Shown here: positions 16,958-25,874 of the stretch, in pieces
How positions within the stretch are numbered: position 1 is the first letter of the stretch
How the letters are laid out: the number at the start of each line of letters is the position of its first letter
Source of the DNA: an uncultured Verrucomicrobiales bacterium
GTDB taxonomy: Bacteria; Verrucomicrobiota; Verrucomicrobiia; Verrucomicrobiales; DEV007
DNA: 44,906 bases
Assembly: GCA_938082635.1 (NCBI GenBank)
Contig: CALLLI010000107.1
Location: 1-44,906, forward strand
Reading direction: 5' to 3'
Program-made: the position numbers and the translations under genes
Notes under the pieces: model-generated
What the model was told of the DNA's origin: nothing
Seen by the model: the letters and a program-made list of their open reading frames with translations, nothing else
The model's database searches: none

Positions 16958-18192
16958 GTCCTTCTGATCGATGTACCGTCGCTCTTGTCGATCCTGTCTG
17001 GGTCGGGCATCACGCCACCTACTTTCGTGCCTTTATCGAATCGTTTCTTGAGGCGGGGGCACGTGTGGTTGCTCTCTGCCCGAAGCCTGAGGACATGGAG
17101 GACATGGCGCGTGAGCATCCTGACAGTCTGAGCATTTCGAAGCTTGAAGATCCTGGTGATAGTAAGCTATTTCGTGGTCGCGATCATGATCCTTTCACCA
17201 CGCGTCAACGCTGGCGTATCGCTGGTGAGGCCATTGATACTCAGGAAGAGATCAGTGGGTGGAGCGTGGACTTCGTGTTCTTTGCCTGGCTTGATAGCTA
17301 TTTGAGATTCATGCCTTGCGCAGGGACAGCAGATCGTTTGTTAGGCCGTCCATGGACGGGTCTCTACTTTCGCGCACAGCATCTCACGGAGCAAGTTTCC
17401 GGAATTCTGGCCAAGGTGAAGCAGCGTTTGAAGGGGGACTTTGTCATGCGTTCGCAGGATTGCCGTCTCATTTCAGGTGTGGATGAACGCACGCTCCCCT
17501 ACGTGAAGTCCTACTCGAACAAGCCTGTTCTTCTCATGCCTGACATCACGAATGAAGCTGATGGAAACCCCGAGGTTCCCCTGGCCAAAGCGATTCGCGA
17601 GAAAGCAGGCGGACGGAAGATCATCGGTATCGTTGGCTTAGAGAAGCGCAAAGGCCTCCTAACGCTACTACGAGTGGCTAAGGAAGCGGCCGACCAAGGC
17701 AATCCCTGGTTCTTCGCCTTCACTGGAGTGCTCTGGTGGGACACGTTATCTGATGAGGAAACTGCGTGGGTGAAAGATTACTTAGCAGATCCTCCTGACA
17801 ACATCTACCTCGATTCAGAAGCCGGTATGGTGCCCGATGGCGAGGTCTACAATGGCGTGGCCTCGTTGTTTGATGTCTTTTTTGCGGCCTATCTGAACTC
17901 ACTCTACAGCGGTAGTAGTAACGTCCTTACCAAAGGCGCACTTCTGAAGCGACCTTGCATTGTGACGGAGGGCGCTTGCCTGGAAGATCGGGTGAAGGCT
18001 TTCCGTATCGGTCTTGCCATACCCGAAGATGATAGCAAACGTTGCTTTGAAGCCATCGAGCGTCTCTTGGTCGACCAAGATTGGGTGGGTCAGCCACTGA
18101 ATCCACGTTACGACGATTACTTCGCCTTGCACTCCCACGAGAAGCTTGTTGAGCACGTGCGCGAAATGATCTCTACCGCGATGGCGGGCTAA
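16954..18192 (+). CDS. Glycosyltransferase-like protein, last gene of exopolysaccharide operon
   Basis: The protein has about 412 residues from ATG 16954, which overlaps the previous stop as ATGA; the frame is open upstream, but that start is favoured. It begins with a GT-B-like N-terminus (VALVDPVWVGHHATYFRAFI followed by GARVVALCPKP). In the second half, KIIGIVGLEKRKGLLTLLRV and a ITEGACLEDRV-like donor region (CIVTEGACLEDRVKAFRIG) follow. The motifs are weaker than in the two preceding genes, so the family placement is looser. Its stop meets the convergent pseudogene end at 18189-18192, so no dedicated terminator gap exists. Confidence 0.8.
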   Translation: MSPSDRCTVALVDPVWVGHHATYFRAFIESFLEAGARVVALCPKPEDMEDMAREHPDSLSISKLEDPGDSKLFRGRDHDPFTTRQRWRIAGEAIDTQEEISGWSVDFVFFAWLDSYLRFMPCAGTADRLLGRPWTGLYFRAQHLTEQVSGILAKVKQRLKGDFVMRSQDCRLISGVDERTLPYVKSYSNKPVLLMPDITNEADGNPEVPLAKAIREKAGGRKIIGIVGLEKRKGLLTLLRVAKEAADQGNPWFFAFTGVLWWDTLSDEETAWVKDYLADPPDNIYLDSEAGMVPDGEVYNGVASLFDVFFAAYLNSLYSGSSNVLTKGALLKRPCIVTEGACLEDRVKAFRIGLAIPEDDSKRCFEAIERLLVDQDWVGQPLNPRYDDYFALHSHEKLVEHVREMISTAMAG

Positions 18193-18815
18193 GGTTCAAA
18201 TTCACTGAGGGCCTCTTGGTAGGCTTTACTGTTCTTCGGCAGGCTTTCATTCACCCAGGTTCTGGCGGCTTGGCTGTCTTTCGCTGCCGAGGTGACTGCG
18301 AACCGCGAAGCAATTTCGTCTAGGGTTCCTTGGGGAAGCTGACCTACCCAGGTGGCGGCGGCGTTGGCATCTTGCTCTAACCAAATCTCGGCGATGTCTT
18401 CCAGGTTTGCTTTAGTATTGTATTGCTCCATCAACGCGACTGCTTGCGCGGGAGACTTATTCGCGACATACTTTATCACGTCGCTCGGGATTTCGTCTAG
18501 CTGTTCTAGCAATGCCGACTGAAAGAGTAGACCTGGAGCGTGGTCGGCGATGTTTGCGAGAGCTTTGTCAAAGCTATATCCTAGCTCTTGACCAGAAGCC
18601 CAAGCATTCTCAAGAAGTTTGAGAACTCCCGCAGCATCCTTGTATGCCAGTTTCTCAGCAGCGACGACACGACCGATCTCGGAATCCTGTGCTTTGGCCC
18701 ATTCAAGGGCTTCGATTGGATCTGTTTTCGACCAGGACTGCACAATGTCGGCAGTGGTTCTGTGCAACGATTTGGAGTCCGGGAGGAGGTCCAACCATTG
18801 GATGGCGTAGTGTCC
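18189..18815 (-). pseudogene. C-terminal fragment of helical-repeat protein
   Basis: The frame is open to 18968, but only the part from about 18815 down looks like real protein: HYAIQWLDLLPDSKSLHRTT, then KTDPIEALEWAKAQD, ALLEQLDEIPSDV, KSPAQAVALMEQ, DANAAATWVGQLPQGTLDE and SQAARTWVNESLP. These are repeated helical units in which DP..AL.WA or A..W alternate, as seen in long secreted or cytoplasmic repeat proteins of Verrucomicrobia. The N-terminal extension is unlike protein and overlaps a transposase remnant on the other strand. It is read as a 5'-truncated gene. Confidence 0.55.
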
Positions 18816-18921
18816 AGAAATTCGACTGCCGCATGAGGTGCGGAGCTTCAATTGGTTGTGGATTCTATGAGAATGGGTTTTCTCACCGTACTTCTTCGGC
18901 CGGTGACTGCAAGAATCTGAA

Positions 18922-19029
18922 ATGGATGTATTCAGGCTGATGCTGGTGTCTCTGGCGGGCTGGGGCAATCAGCCACTGGAGCCTATGATCGACTACCTGC
19001 AGGAGGAGATCCGAGTTCTGAAGCATTGA
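18922..19029 (+). pseudogene. N-terminal remnant of integrase-type (IS3-like) transposase
   Basis: A 35-codon frame (FRLMLVSLAGWGNQPLEPMI, then DYLQEEIRVLK) matches from memory the N-terminus of the integrase-core transposases abundant in Planctomycetes and Verrucomicrobia (LVSLAGW.N....V..YL.EE.RVL). It stops at 19027-19029, right where a helix-turn-helix region should begin. It is a truncated mobile-element scar, lying between two other gene fragments. Confidence 0.5.
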
Positions 19030-19107
19030 ACCTTAGTTCGCTCTGACTGATGCTGGAATGTCGCGAGAGGCTTGGCGGATTGCTGCGCTTCTATTACCGG
19101 GATGCAG

Positions 19108-19549
19108 TATGAATACAGGGCGATTCGAATTTCCGGACACTACGGGGGAGAGTGCTGCACCGGGCGATGATGATGATGCTGATGGAGATGGCGTCGCCAA
19201 TTTACTGGAATACGCGCAAGGGACGGACCCTACGTTAATTAGTGATTCAGCCAAGGCCACGATAGGCTTCGATACCGAAGGCCGCGTGACCGTGGGCTTC
19301 TCGTGGATGGCTGAAGATCGGGCGCTTGTGCCACAACTCGAATCTAGCAATGACCTGACGGTCTGGGGCGTTCTCGAGATCGATTTGGTGCTGAAGAATG
19401 GCAGGCTAACGACAACGCTTGTGATAGAGGACGCAAGGACTTCCTTAGGATGCGTGTCACGCTTGCTCCATAGGGCTCTAAGTTCGACGGCGACTAAAAG
19501 TCACCGCTGCGGAAGTGTGTGGCCGTTCAGTTGTATTTCTACTGCGTGA
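19108..19549 (+). pseudogene. C-terminal fragment of verrucomicrobial surface protein
   Basis: The diagnostic stretch is DDDDADGDGVANLLEYAQGT followed by DPT, a calcium-binding-like linker that precedes the last beta-sandwich in many secreted verrucomicrobial proteins. The following RVTVGFSWMAEDRALVPQLE and SSNDLTVW resemble that terminal domain (usually ..VEVSSDLVTW..). No signal peptide or upstream domain remains, and the last 40 residues lose resemblance. The end overlaps the dnaN 3' end by 11 bases. Read as a remnant, possibly of a gene cut by the adjacent transposase scar. Confidence 0.5.
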
Positions 19550-20636
19550 CGCGCATGGGCATCAGGACGTAGAGGAAGGAAGAGTCGATCTTCAGAACAC
19601 CTGGGCTCATCTCGTCGATGAGGTTGAGGTAGACTTCGTCTGTATCGAGATTCCTAAGCGGTGCCATGAGAAACTCCGGATTGAAAGCGATGGAGAACTG
19701 GTTGCCTTTGTGCTGCACGGCCAGCGATTCACGCGCTTCCCCGATGTCTGGCGAGTTTGCCATGATGTCGATGTTATCCTCTCCGAAGACGAGCTTGAGA
19801 GAGTGCGACTTGTCGCTCGTGAGGAGCGAGACACGGTGCACGGTTTGGAGGAAAGACTCACGCTCTAACGTGATGCGATCAACGGTCTTCTCTGGGATGA
19901 CCTGGCGGTAATTAGGATAGTTGCCTTCGATCAGGCGGCTGACGAGAATGAGCTTGTCGATTGTGAAGGCGATTTGGTTCTCAGCGATGGAGATGGTGAC
20001 TTCACCGGAGGTTCCTAACAAACGCTGAAGCTCATTCACGGCCTTGGTGGGCACAATGATAGAAGTTTCGTTGCTCTTAGGGAACTCGAGCTCGTGATCG
20101 ACCATGGCCAAGCGGCGACCGTCAGTCGCTACCATGATGAGGGTATTGTTCTCGAAAGAGAAGTAGACGCCATTGAGTACATAGCGGGTCTCGTCTGTAG
20201 AGATCGCGTAAGACGTCTTCTTGAGGCTGTCCTTGAGTGTCGCCTGTGGAAATTTGAATTCCTTCGACTTGTCGAAGTTGGGCAGGGCTGGAAACTCTTC
20301 GTGAGTGAGGCCGAGAATCTTGAAAAAGCTCGGGCCACAGTTGATGGAAGCCACATGGTCAGCATCCACCTCGATCTCGATCTCGCTGGCGGGCAATTCC
20401 TTGACGATACTGACCAAGCGACGAGCAGGCAGGGTGGTGCAGCCTTCGACTTCGACCGAAGCCGAGACCTGAGCGCTTACGCCGACATCCAAATCGTTGG
20501 TAGTTAGCCGAAGTTGTCCGTCTTTGGCCTCCACAAGCACGTTTGAAAGGATCGGAAGTGTGGTGCGTGTGCTTACCACATGTTGGACTTGTTGGAGTCC
20601 GCTTAGAAAGTGCTCTTTAGTGATCCTAAACTTCAT
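19539..20636 (-). CDS. dnaN: DNA polymerase III beta sliding clamp
   Basis: This 365-residue protein is of the usual clamp length. It starts MKFRITKEHFLSGLQQVQHV and has the three repeated clamp folds; recognisable stretches include TLPILSNVLVEAKDGQLRLT, TDLDV-like NDLDVGVSA, IATDGRRLA-like MVATDGRRLAMVDHELEF, and the C-terminal VLMPMRVTQ. It encircles DNA and tethers DNA polymerase III and other partners. It lies 131 bases downstream of dnaA on the same strand, the classic dnaA-dnaN order beside an origin. Confidence 0.98.
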   Translation of the reverse strand: MKFRITKEHFLSGLQQVQHVVSTRTTLPILSNVLVEAKDGQLRLTTNDLDVGVSAQVSASVEVEGCTTLPARRLVSIVKELPASEIEIEVDADHVASINCGPSFFKILGLTHEEFPALPNFDKSKEFKFPQATLKDSLKKTSYAISTDETRYVLNGVYFSFENNTLIMVATDGRRLAMVDHELEFPKSNETSIIVPTKAVNELQRLLGTSGEVTISIAENQIAFTIDKLILVSRLIEGNYPNYRQVIPEKTVDRITLERESFLQTVHRVSLLTSDKSHSLKLVFGEDNIDIMANSPDIGEARESLAVQHKGNQFSIAFNPEFLMAPLRNLDTDEVYLNLIDEMSPGVLKIDSSFLYVLMPMRVTQ

Positions 20637-20745
20637 GGTTTTTCAGAGTGCCTGCGTTCCTTTGAGGATTGGGATAGTCCTATAGGGGATGCCTTTCCGT
20701 TTGGCAACAGGCGAATTTCCAGCACTCCCGTAAGCTTCGGTGCGT

Positions 20746-20763
20746 TCTAACAAGTCTGTTAGA
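20746..20763 (-). repeat. Palindrome just after dnaA stop
   Basis: TCTAACA and TGTTAGA form a 7-bp perfect inverted repeat with a 4-nt spacer, starting 5 bases beyond the dnaA stop codon. There is no T-run, so it is not a clear terminator; attenuation, an mRNA-processing site or a protein site in the dnaA-dnaN gap are possible. The remainder of 20637-20767 holds no gene. Confidence 0.4.
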
Positions 20764-20767
20764 TTTG

Positions 20768-22162
20768 CTAACGTTCTGAAGCTTCGTTGAACTCCCCGTG
20801 TAGGCGATCTACCTGGCGGCGAACTTTCTCCATGTCCTTGCATTTGCTCTCCACGGCACGGCAAGCATGGATGACGGTGCCGTGATCTCGCCCACCAAAG
20901 GCGTCCCCGATTTCCTGGTAGGAAGAGCCGGTGAGTTCTCGAGCGAAGAACATGGCTACTTGGCGAGCCAAGGCGATCTGGGCCGGACGCTTGCGGCCGA
21001 GGATATCGCTCAAGCGAATATCGTAGAACTCAGCCACGCGCTTCTGAATTTGAGAGATAGAAACGTCCTTGGAGCCCTCGTCATGGAGGAAGTCTTGGAG
21101 GAGGTGCTCCGCAGTCTTGAGATCGAGGTGGCCGCTATTCATCGACCTGTAGGAGGCAAGCCGAATAAGGGCGCCTTCCAAGCGGCGCACGTTGTTGCGG
21201 ATGCGCTGTGCGATAAACTCGAGAATGTTGCCTTCGACCTCGACGCACATTTCCTGAGCCTTGCGCTTGAGGATGGCGATTCGGGTTTCGGTATCCGGAG
21301 GCGCCATCTCTGCCGTGAGCCCCCATTCGAAGCGGGAAACGAGCCGTTTCTCTAGGTTCTTGATCTTGCAGGCAGGCGTGTCGGACGTCATGACGATCTG
21401 CTTGCCGTTCTTGTCGCAAAGGGTGTTGAAGGTGTGGAAGAACTCTTCCTGAGACTTCTCTTTCTTGGCGAAGAACTGGATGTCATCGATGAGGAGGACA
21501 TCCGCCTCACGGTATTGCTGTCGGAATTTAACAAGAGAGCCATCACTGATCGCTTGGATGAATTCGTTCGTGAACTGCTCGCTCGAAATGTAGACCACGT
21601 TAGCCGTTGGCCGCTCCTTGAGGATAGCGTGGCCGATGGCGTGCATGAGGTGGGTCTTGCCCATTCCGGCACCGCCATAGATGAAGAGGGGGTTGTAGAT
21701 GCGTCCGGGTTTATTCGCGGCAGCTTGGCAGGCGGCGTGGGCGAACTCGTTATTCGCGCCCACGACGAAGGATTCGAAGAGATAGCGATGGTTCAGTCCC
21801 GCGGTGGAGGCTTTCTGGCCTGCCTTGCTCTTACGGTTGGTTGGCTGAGGTATGGTAGTCTCAGTGGAGGCGGGCTTTGGGGGCTCAGCTGGTGGCGTTG
21901 CCTGTAGGGGATCTGACTCACGGAACTGAAAGACTAGCCTGTGCTTGCCGCAGGCTTCTTCAATGGCTTCGTTCACTTCGACAGTGTAATTCGTCTCGAT
22001 CCAGAACTGGTAGATCTGGTTTGGAACTTCTAAGACGATGCTAGTATCGTCGGCCTGGGCAATTGACGTGTTGGCGAACCAACGCGTCATGGTGTCTCGG
22101 CTGACGCGCTTTGCGATCAGAGGTTCAAGTTGGGCCCACGTGAGAGCAGAAACTTCGGACAT
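20768..22162 (-). CDS. dnaA: Chromosomal replication initiator DnaA
   Basis: In this 464-residue protein, domain I (about 1-85) has the WF.N and VPNQIYQFWIETNY-type core, and a Pro/Thr-rich linker (85-120) precedes the AAA+ domain. YLFESFVVGANNEFAHAA opens that domain, with Walker A IYGGAGMGKTHLMHAIGHAI (161-180) and Walker B DVLLIDDIQFF (221-231). Domain IV at the C-terminus carries the DnaA-box-binding helix-turn-helix with GGRDHGTVIHACRAV. It opens the origin and recruits the helicase. ATG at 22162. The upstream gap contains a DnaA box and an AT-rich tract. Confidence 0.98.
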   Translation of the reverse strand: MSEVSALTWAQLEPLIAKRVSRDTMTRWFANTSIAQADDTSIVLEVPNQIYQFWIETNYTVEVNEAIEEACGKHRLVFQFRESDPLQATPPAEPPKPASTETTIPQPTNRKSKAGQKASTAGLNHRYLFESFVVGANNEFAHAACQAAANKPGRIYNPLFIYGGAGMGKTHLMHAIGHAILKERPTANVVYISSEQFTNEFIQAISDGSLVKFRQQYREADVLLIDDIQFFAKKEKSQEEFFHTFNTLCDKNGKQIVMTSDTPACKIKNLEKRLVSRFEWGLTAEMAPPDTETRIAILKRKAQEMCVEVEGNILEFIAQRIRNNVRRLEGALIRLASYRSMNSGHLDLKTAEHLLQDFLHDEGSKDVSISQIQKRVAEFYDIRLSDILGRKRPAQIALARQVAMFFARELTGSSYQEIGDAFGGRDHGTVIHACRAVESKCKDMEKVRRQVDRLHGEFNEASER

Positions 22163-22939
22163 CTAAAACTTTATCGGATGGAAGGAGAGGGTGGGCACTT
22201 CTTCGGCTAGAGGACCACCGAAAGGGTGGTCTGCTCAACGCCGTGGGGAAGGGCAGTGCGTGATCGCCCTTAGAGAACCGAACTAACCGCTGAAACGCTC
22301 TCAACACACACTCCTACAAGCCTTTGCTTAACCAATGGATCGGGTTGTTGATGACTTGATGTTGGAGAGAGAGTGTACAAGCGCATGTGAATAAGGCGTT
22401 GATGGGGAGCTGGTTGCGGAGAGGCGTGGAAAGAGCTAACGGAAAAGTTGTGCAGAATACTGAGGCGCTTTTAGTTCCGCGACAACGGAGAAGACTGGCG
22501 ATGCTTGCGTGTCGCCTAGTAGGCGAACTGCCCTCGATCTAGAGTAACAGTCGGATGGTGAGCAAGTCATAAAGCATTCAAGAAAGTTCCTGGGAACAGT
22601 TTCAAACGGTTTCCAAATTGGCGGCTCATCGGTGACAGGATTGACTGATTCTGAGATGAATTGCAAGTGGGTTCGTTAAGATTTTTTAAGAATTTTAAAA
22701 ACAAATTTCGCAAGCTTTTTTTTGCCGTAACTTTGTTAGTTTGGTTGTCTTGAAGGTGGATGTTAGACATCGCTCTGTGGAACGTGAGAAATTGCCGCAG
22801 TCGCGAAGCGACTAGCCCGAGTGAATGTTCCACAGCCATTCCTCACGTTGTGTCGAGACAGCCCGTGTGAATGGCGGCTTGATCAGAACGAGAACAAAGT
22901 TCTGGCCAAGTTTCCGGCATCGTTCGATGATTCGTTCTC
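22163..22939. other. Probable replication origin (oriC) upstream of dnaA
   Basis: This is the longest gene-free gap near dnaA (777 bases). It contains one strong DnaA box, TTATTCACA (minus strand, 22394-22386, one base from TTATCCACA), and a weaker TGTTCCACA near 22824. There is also a very A+T-rich tract at about 22675-22735, with runs of T and A suited to unwinding. Dense arrays of boxes are not seen, so the extent is approximate. The position directly upstream of dnaA-dnaN matches many bacterial origins. Confidence 0.5.
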
Positions 22940-24631
22940 ATGGCTGACAAACCGATCCACCAACTCTTCACACCGGTCGACTGGTTGGTTCTTGTGGGCT
23001 ACCTCGTCTTCTGCACGTGGGTGGGGCATCGCATGCGGGGTCAGCAGGCGTCGATCAAAGACTTCTTCCTTGGCGGCAAGACTTTACCTTGGCCGGCTGT
23101 TTCGGGCTCGATCATCGCGACCGAGCTCAGTGGAGTGACGTTCATTGGGGTGCCTGCGGGGCTCTTTGCTCTTCATGGTGATTTCACTTATTTGCAGTGG
23201 GCGGTGGGTTCCATCATTGCCCGTGTGATTGTCGGGGTGTGGTTCGTGAAGGTGTATTACGAACGGGAAATTTACAGTTCCTATGATTATATGGGAAATC
23301 GTCTGGGAAGAGGGGCGAAGACGTTGGCTACAATACTATTCTTTGTCGGCAGCATCCTGGCGCAGAGCGTGCGTGTGCTCGTCGCGGCGCTCCCGTTGAA
23401 GGTGGTGACAGGCATGCCGATTGAAGTGTGCATTCTGATCATTGGGGCGTTTGCCATTGGCTGGACGCTGATGGGAGGTATGCGGACCGTGATTTGGACC
23501 GACGTGATGCAGTTCTTTCTCTTTACAATTGGTGGCCTCATCGCGCTCTTCACGGTGGTGAACTCGTTGCCAGGTGGCTTTGGCGAGCTTTGGGGCACGG
23601 CGACCGACTTTGGCCGGACGAAGACTATCAGTGGGGAATTTGATTGGTTCGGAGTGGGGCATGAGCTCGAGTTTACGTTCTGGGTGGCGCTGATCGCGGT
23701 GCCATTCCAGAACTTGACGATGTTTGGCGTGGATCAGCTTTGTGCGCAGCGGATGTTCTGCTGCGGCAGCCCTCAGGCGGCCAAGAAAGCGATCATCTTC
23801 AGTTCCTTTGGTCAGTTGGTGACGTTGCTCATGCTCTTCGTTGGGGCGGCGCTCTTTGTGCATTATCAAGAACACCCTTTCAATGCCTACGAAGCTGAGG
23901 TGGCGTTTCCAGCCACGGCGGAGATGACCTCGATGGAGCGCATGGAAGCGGCGCCCTTTGCGAAGCATCCGGTGACGGGGGAAGTGAGTAACGTGCGGGT
24001 GCCTGCGGATGGCGATGCTGTTTTCCCGATGTGGATTGTGTCCATGCTACCGATGGGCCTCAGTGGTCTTCTCCTGGCGGGAGTCTTTGCTGCCGCGATT
24101 TCAAGTTTGGACAGTATCTTGGCGGCGTTGAGTCAGACGACACTATCATTGATCTATCATCCTGAGCGAGACGATGGGATTTCTGCAGATGATCCCACGT
24201 TGGTCGGCAAGTCTCGTATCCTCGTTGTGATCTGGGGGATCGCCCTGACATTCTTCACCTACCTGCTGCTCTTTGTAAAAGAGGACATTCCTATCTTGCC
24301 GCTGGCGTTTGGGATGACGAGCTACACAGTTGGCCCCATGCTCGCCATCTTCCTGATTGCGATGTTGGGCAAGGGGAGTGTGCGTGGCCTCGTCGTAGGG
24401 ACGGTGATCTCTTTCGTGATCGTCCTGTTCGTGCGGACGGATGTGTGGCTCTTGGTCGATAAGTTTGCTCCGAGCTTTGTGGAGTCGTTGGGCAGTTTGC
24501 CGACTTACGACTATGACGTGGAATCTAAGAAGTTGTCGTCCGTCTATTCCTTTGTGTGGGCGTGGCCGCTTACAGCTATCCTAACCTTTGTCTGTGGCTT
24601 GGTTCTCCCAGGAAAGAGTAAGCCAGCCTAG
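22940..24631 (+). CDS. Sodium:solute symporter (SSS/SLC5 family)
   Basis: This 563-residue protein has about 13 membrane segments. Family features visible are the N-terminal PVDWLVLVGYLVFCTWVGHR, the glycine-rich DFFLGGKTLPWPAVSGSIIA, TELSGVTFIGVPAG around helix 2-3, LMGGMRTVIWTDVMQFFLF, and the helix-8 sodium-site region AAAISSLDSILAALSQTTL. It couples sodium entry to uptake of a small organic solute; subfamily members in this group take up sugars or sialic-acid-like compounds, but the substrate cannot be fixed here. ATG 22940. It is followed after 22 bases by the PLD-family gene. Confidence 0.93.
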   Translation: MADKPIHQLFTPVDWLVLVGYLVFCTWVGHRMRGQQASIKDFFLGGKTLPWPAVSGSIIATELSGVTFIGVPAGLFALHGDFTYLQWAVGSIIARVIVGVWFVKVYYEREIYSSYDYMGNRLGRGAKTLATILFFVGSILAQSVRVLVAALPLKVVTGMPIEVCILIIGAFAIGWTLMGGMRTVIWTDVMQFFLFTIGGLIALFTVVNSLPGGFGELWGTATDFGRTKTISGEFDWFGVGHELEFTFWVALIAVPFQNLTMFGVDQLCAQRMFCCGSPQAAKKAIIFSSFGQLVTLLMLFVGAALFVHYQEHPFNAYEAEVAFPATAEMTSMERMEAAPFAKHPVTGEVSNVRVPADGDAVFPMWIVSMLPMGLSGLLLAGVFAAAISSLDSILAALSQTTLSLIYHPERDDGISADDPTLVGKSRILVVIWGIALTFFTYLLLFVKEDIPILPLAFGMTSYTVGPMLAIFLIAMLGKGSVRGLVVGTVISFVIVLFVRTDVWLLVDKFAPSFVESLGSLPTYDYDVESKKLSSVYSFVWAWPLTAILTFVCGLVLPGKSKPA

Positions 24632-24653
24632 ACGTGGTGGGAGGTGACGTGAC

Positions 24654-25874
24654 GTGGCTGCTCTTCCCGAGGTCCTAGCCCGCTCGCTTCGTTATCGTAG
24701 CTTGCTGCGTCGTCCTGCGGTCATTCGCGAGCTGACGCAGATTGCCGAGGACGAGCCGACGTACGGAAACGTATCGGCCGTCTGTCATTCTGGGGATGTG
24801 CTCTATGCGCAGATGATCGAGGACATCTCGCAGGCTCAGAAACGAGTCTTGTGCGAGTTCTACATGTTCTTGTCCGATGAGACGGCGTGGGGCTTTGCTA
24901 GAGCCTTGGCCGAGAAAGCGGCAGAGGGTGTGGAGGTTCGTGTGATCTACGATGCGATTGGCTCGCTTGATGCGGGGGAGGCGATCTTTCGTCACCTGAC
25001 GGCTCAAGGGGTGGAGGTCTTGGAGTATCGGCCGATTGCTCCTTGGAAGAACCGCTTTGGTGTGTTTGGCAGGGATCATCGCAAGATTCTCGTGATCGAT
25101 GATCTGATCGGTTACCTGGGCGGCTTCAATTTGGGAGACTACTGGTCCGAGTCTGTGTCGTGTCAGGACGTTTGGCGAGACACTCACGTGCGACTCGTGG
25201 GCCCTGCTGCTCTGGACCTGACCGTGCTCTTTACAGAGACTTGGCATCGTGAGACGGGGAAGCTGCTGCCTGTTAATGAGTCGGCTGTTCAGGCTGGGCA
25301 CGAACCTGTCGATGAGAGTGAGCTGCCGAGTGGTGGCATCTTCATCATCGGTGGGCGTGGGCATTATCGCAGACGGATTCGGAGGCTTTACGCGATGGAG
25401 ATCGGTCGAGCGACGGAGCAATTGTTGCTAACAAACCCCTACATGATTCCGGATCGAACCATTCGCGAGGCGCTTTGCCAAGCGGCGGATCGGGGAGTGG
25501 ATGTGCGCCTACTCCTGCCGGCGCGTTCGGATGTGGCCTTGGCTGACTTGGCTGGACGGCAGTACTTTACGAAATACCTGCGTCGAGGAATACGCATCTA
25601 CCTCTATCAGCGGTCAGTCTTGCATGCGAAGTGCATGGTTTTGGACACTTCGTGGGCCACGGTGGGCTCTGCGAATCTGGATAGTTTGTCTTTGAATCAC
25701 AACTTGGAGTGCAACGCCGTGATCATGGGAGAGGAGACGGTTGAGGTGCTGGAGAAGCAATTTTGGCAAGACCTGGAGGTCTCGCGAGAGGTGAGTTTGC
25801 CAGAATGGAAGCGACGGTCGTGGAAATCCAAGCTTTACGAATGGCTCGCCTCGTGGTTACGCCCATGGTTATGA
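24654..25874 (+). CDS. Phospholipase D-family protein (cardiolipin synthase-like)
   Basis: This 406-residue protein has two HKD motifs: HRKILVID (His142, Lys144, Asp149) and HAKCMVLD (His324, Lys326, Asp331), the second followed by WATVGSANLDSLSLNHN, the classic second-half signature. ETWHRETG and LLLTNPYMIPD also fit bacterial cardiolipin synthases. It has no N-terminal membrane pair, unlike ClsA, so it is nearer ClsB-type enzymes, which join phosphatidyl groups. GTG 24654 is preceded by a good ribosome-binding site (GGGAGGTGA, about 24639-24647). Its stop overlaps the selU start by ATGA. Confidence 0.88.
   Translation: MAALPEVLARSLRYRSLLRRPAVIRELTQIAEDEPTYGNVSAVCHSGDVLYAQMIEDISQAQKRVLCEFYMFLSDETAWGFARALAEKAAEGVEVRVIYDAIGSLDAGEAIFRHLTAQGVEVLEYRPIAPWKNRFGVFGRDHRKILVIDDLIGYLGGFNLGDYWSESVSCQDVWRDTHVRLVGPAALDLTVLFTETWHRETGKLLPVNESAVQAGHEPVDESELPSGGIFIIGGRGHYRRRIRRLYAMEIGRATEQLLLTNPYMIPDRTIREALCQAADRGVDVRLLLPARSDVALADLAGRQYFTKYLRRGIRIYLYQRSVLHAKCMVLDTSWATVGSANLDSLSLNHNLECNAVIMGEETVEVLEKQFWQDLEVSREVSLPEWKRRSWKSKLYEWLASWLRPWL

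Noticed and set aside
6003..18192. PEP-CTERM/exosortase exopolysaccharide locus
   Set aside because: No exosortase, PrsK/PrsR or PEP-CTERM protein is present; it is an ordinary Wzx/Wzy-type set.
23336..23968. Long minus-strand frame inside the symporter gene
   Set aside because: It is a His/Arg-rich antisense shadow of the clear SSS-family gene.
24675..25421. Long minus-strand frame inside the PLD-family gene
   Set aside because: It is an antisense shadow; the plus strand carries both HKD motifs.
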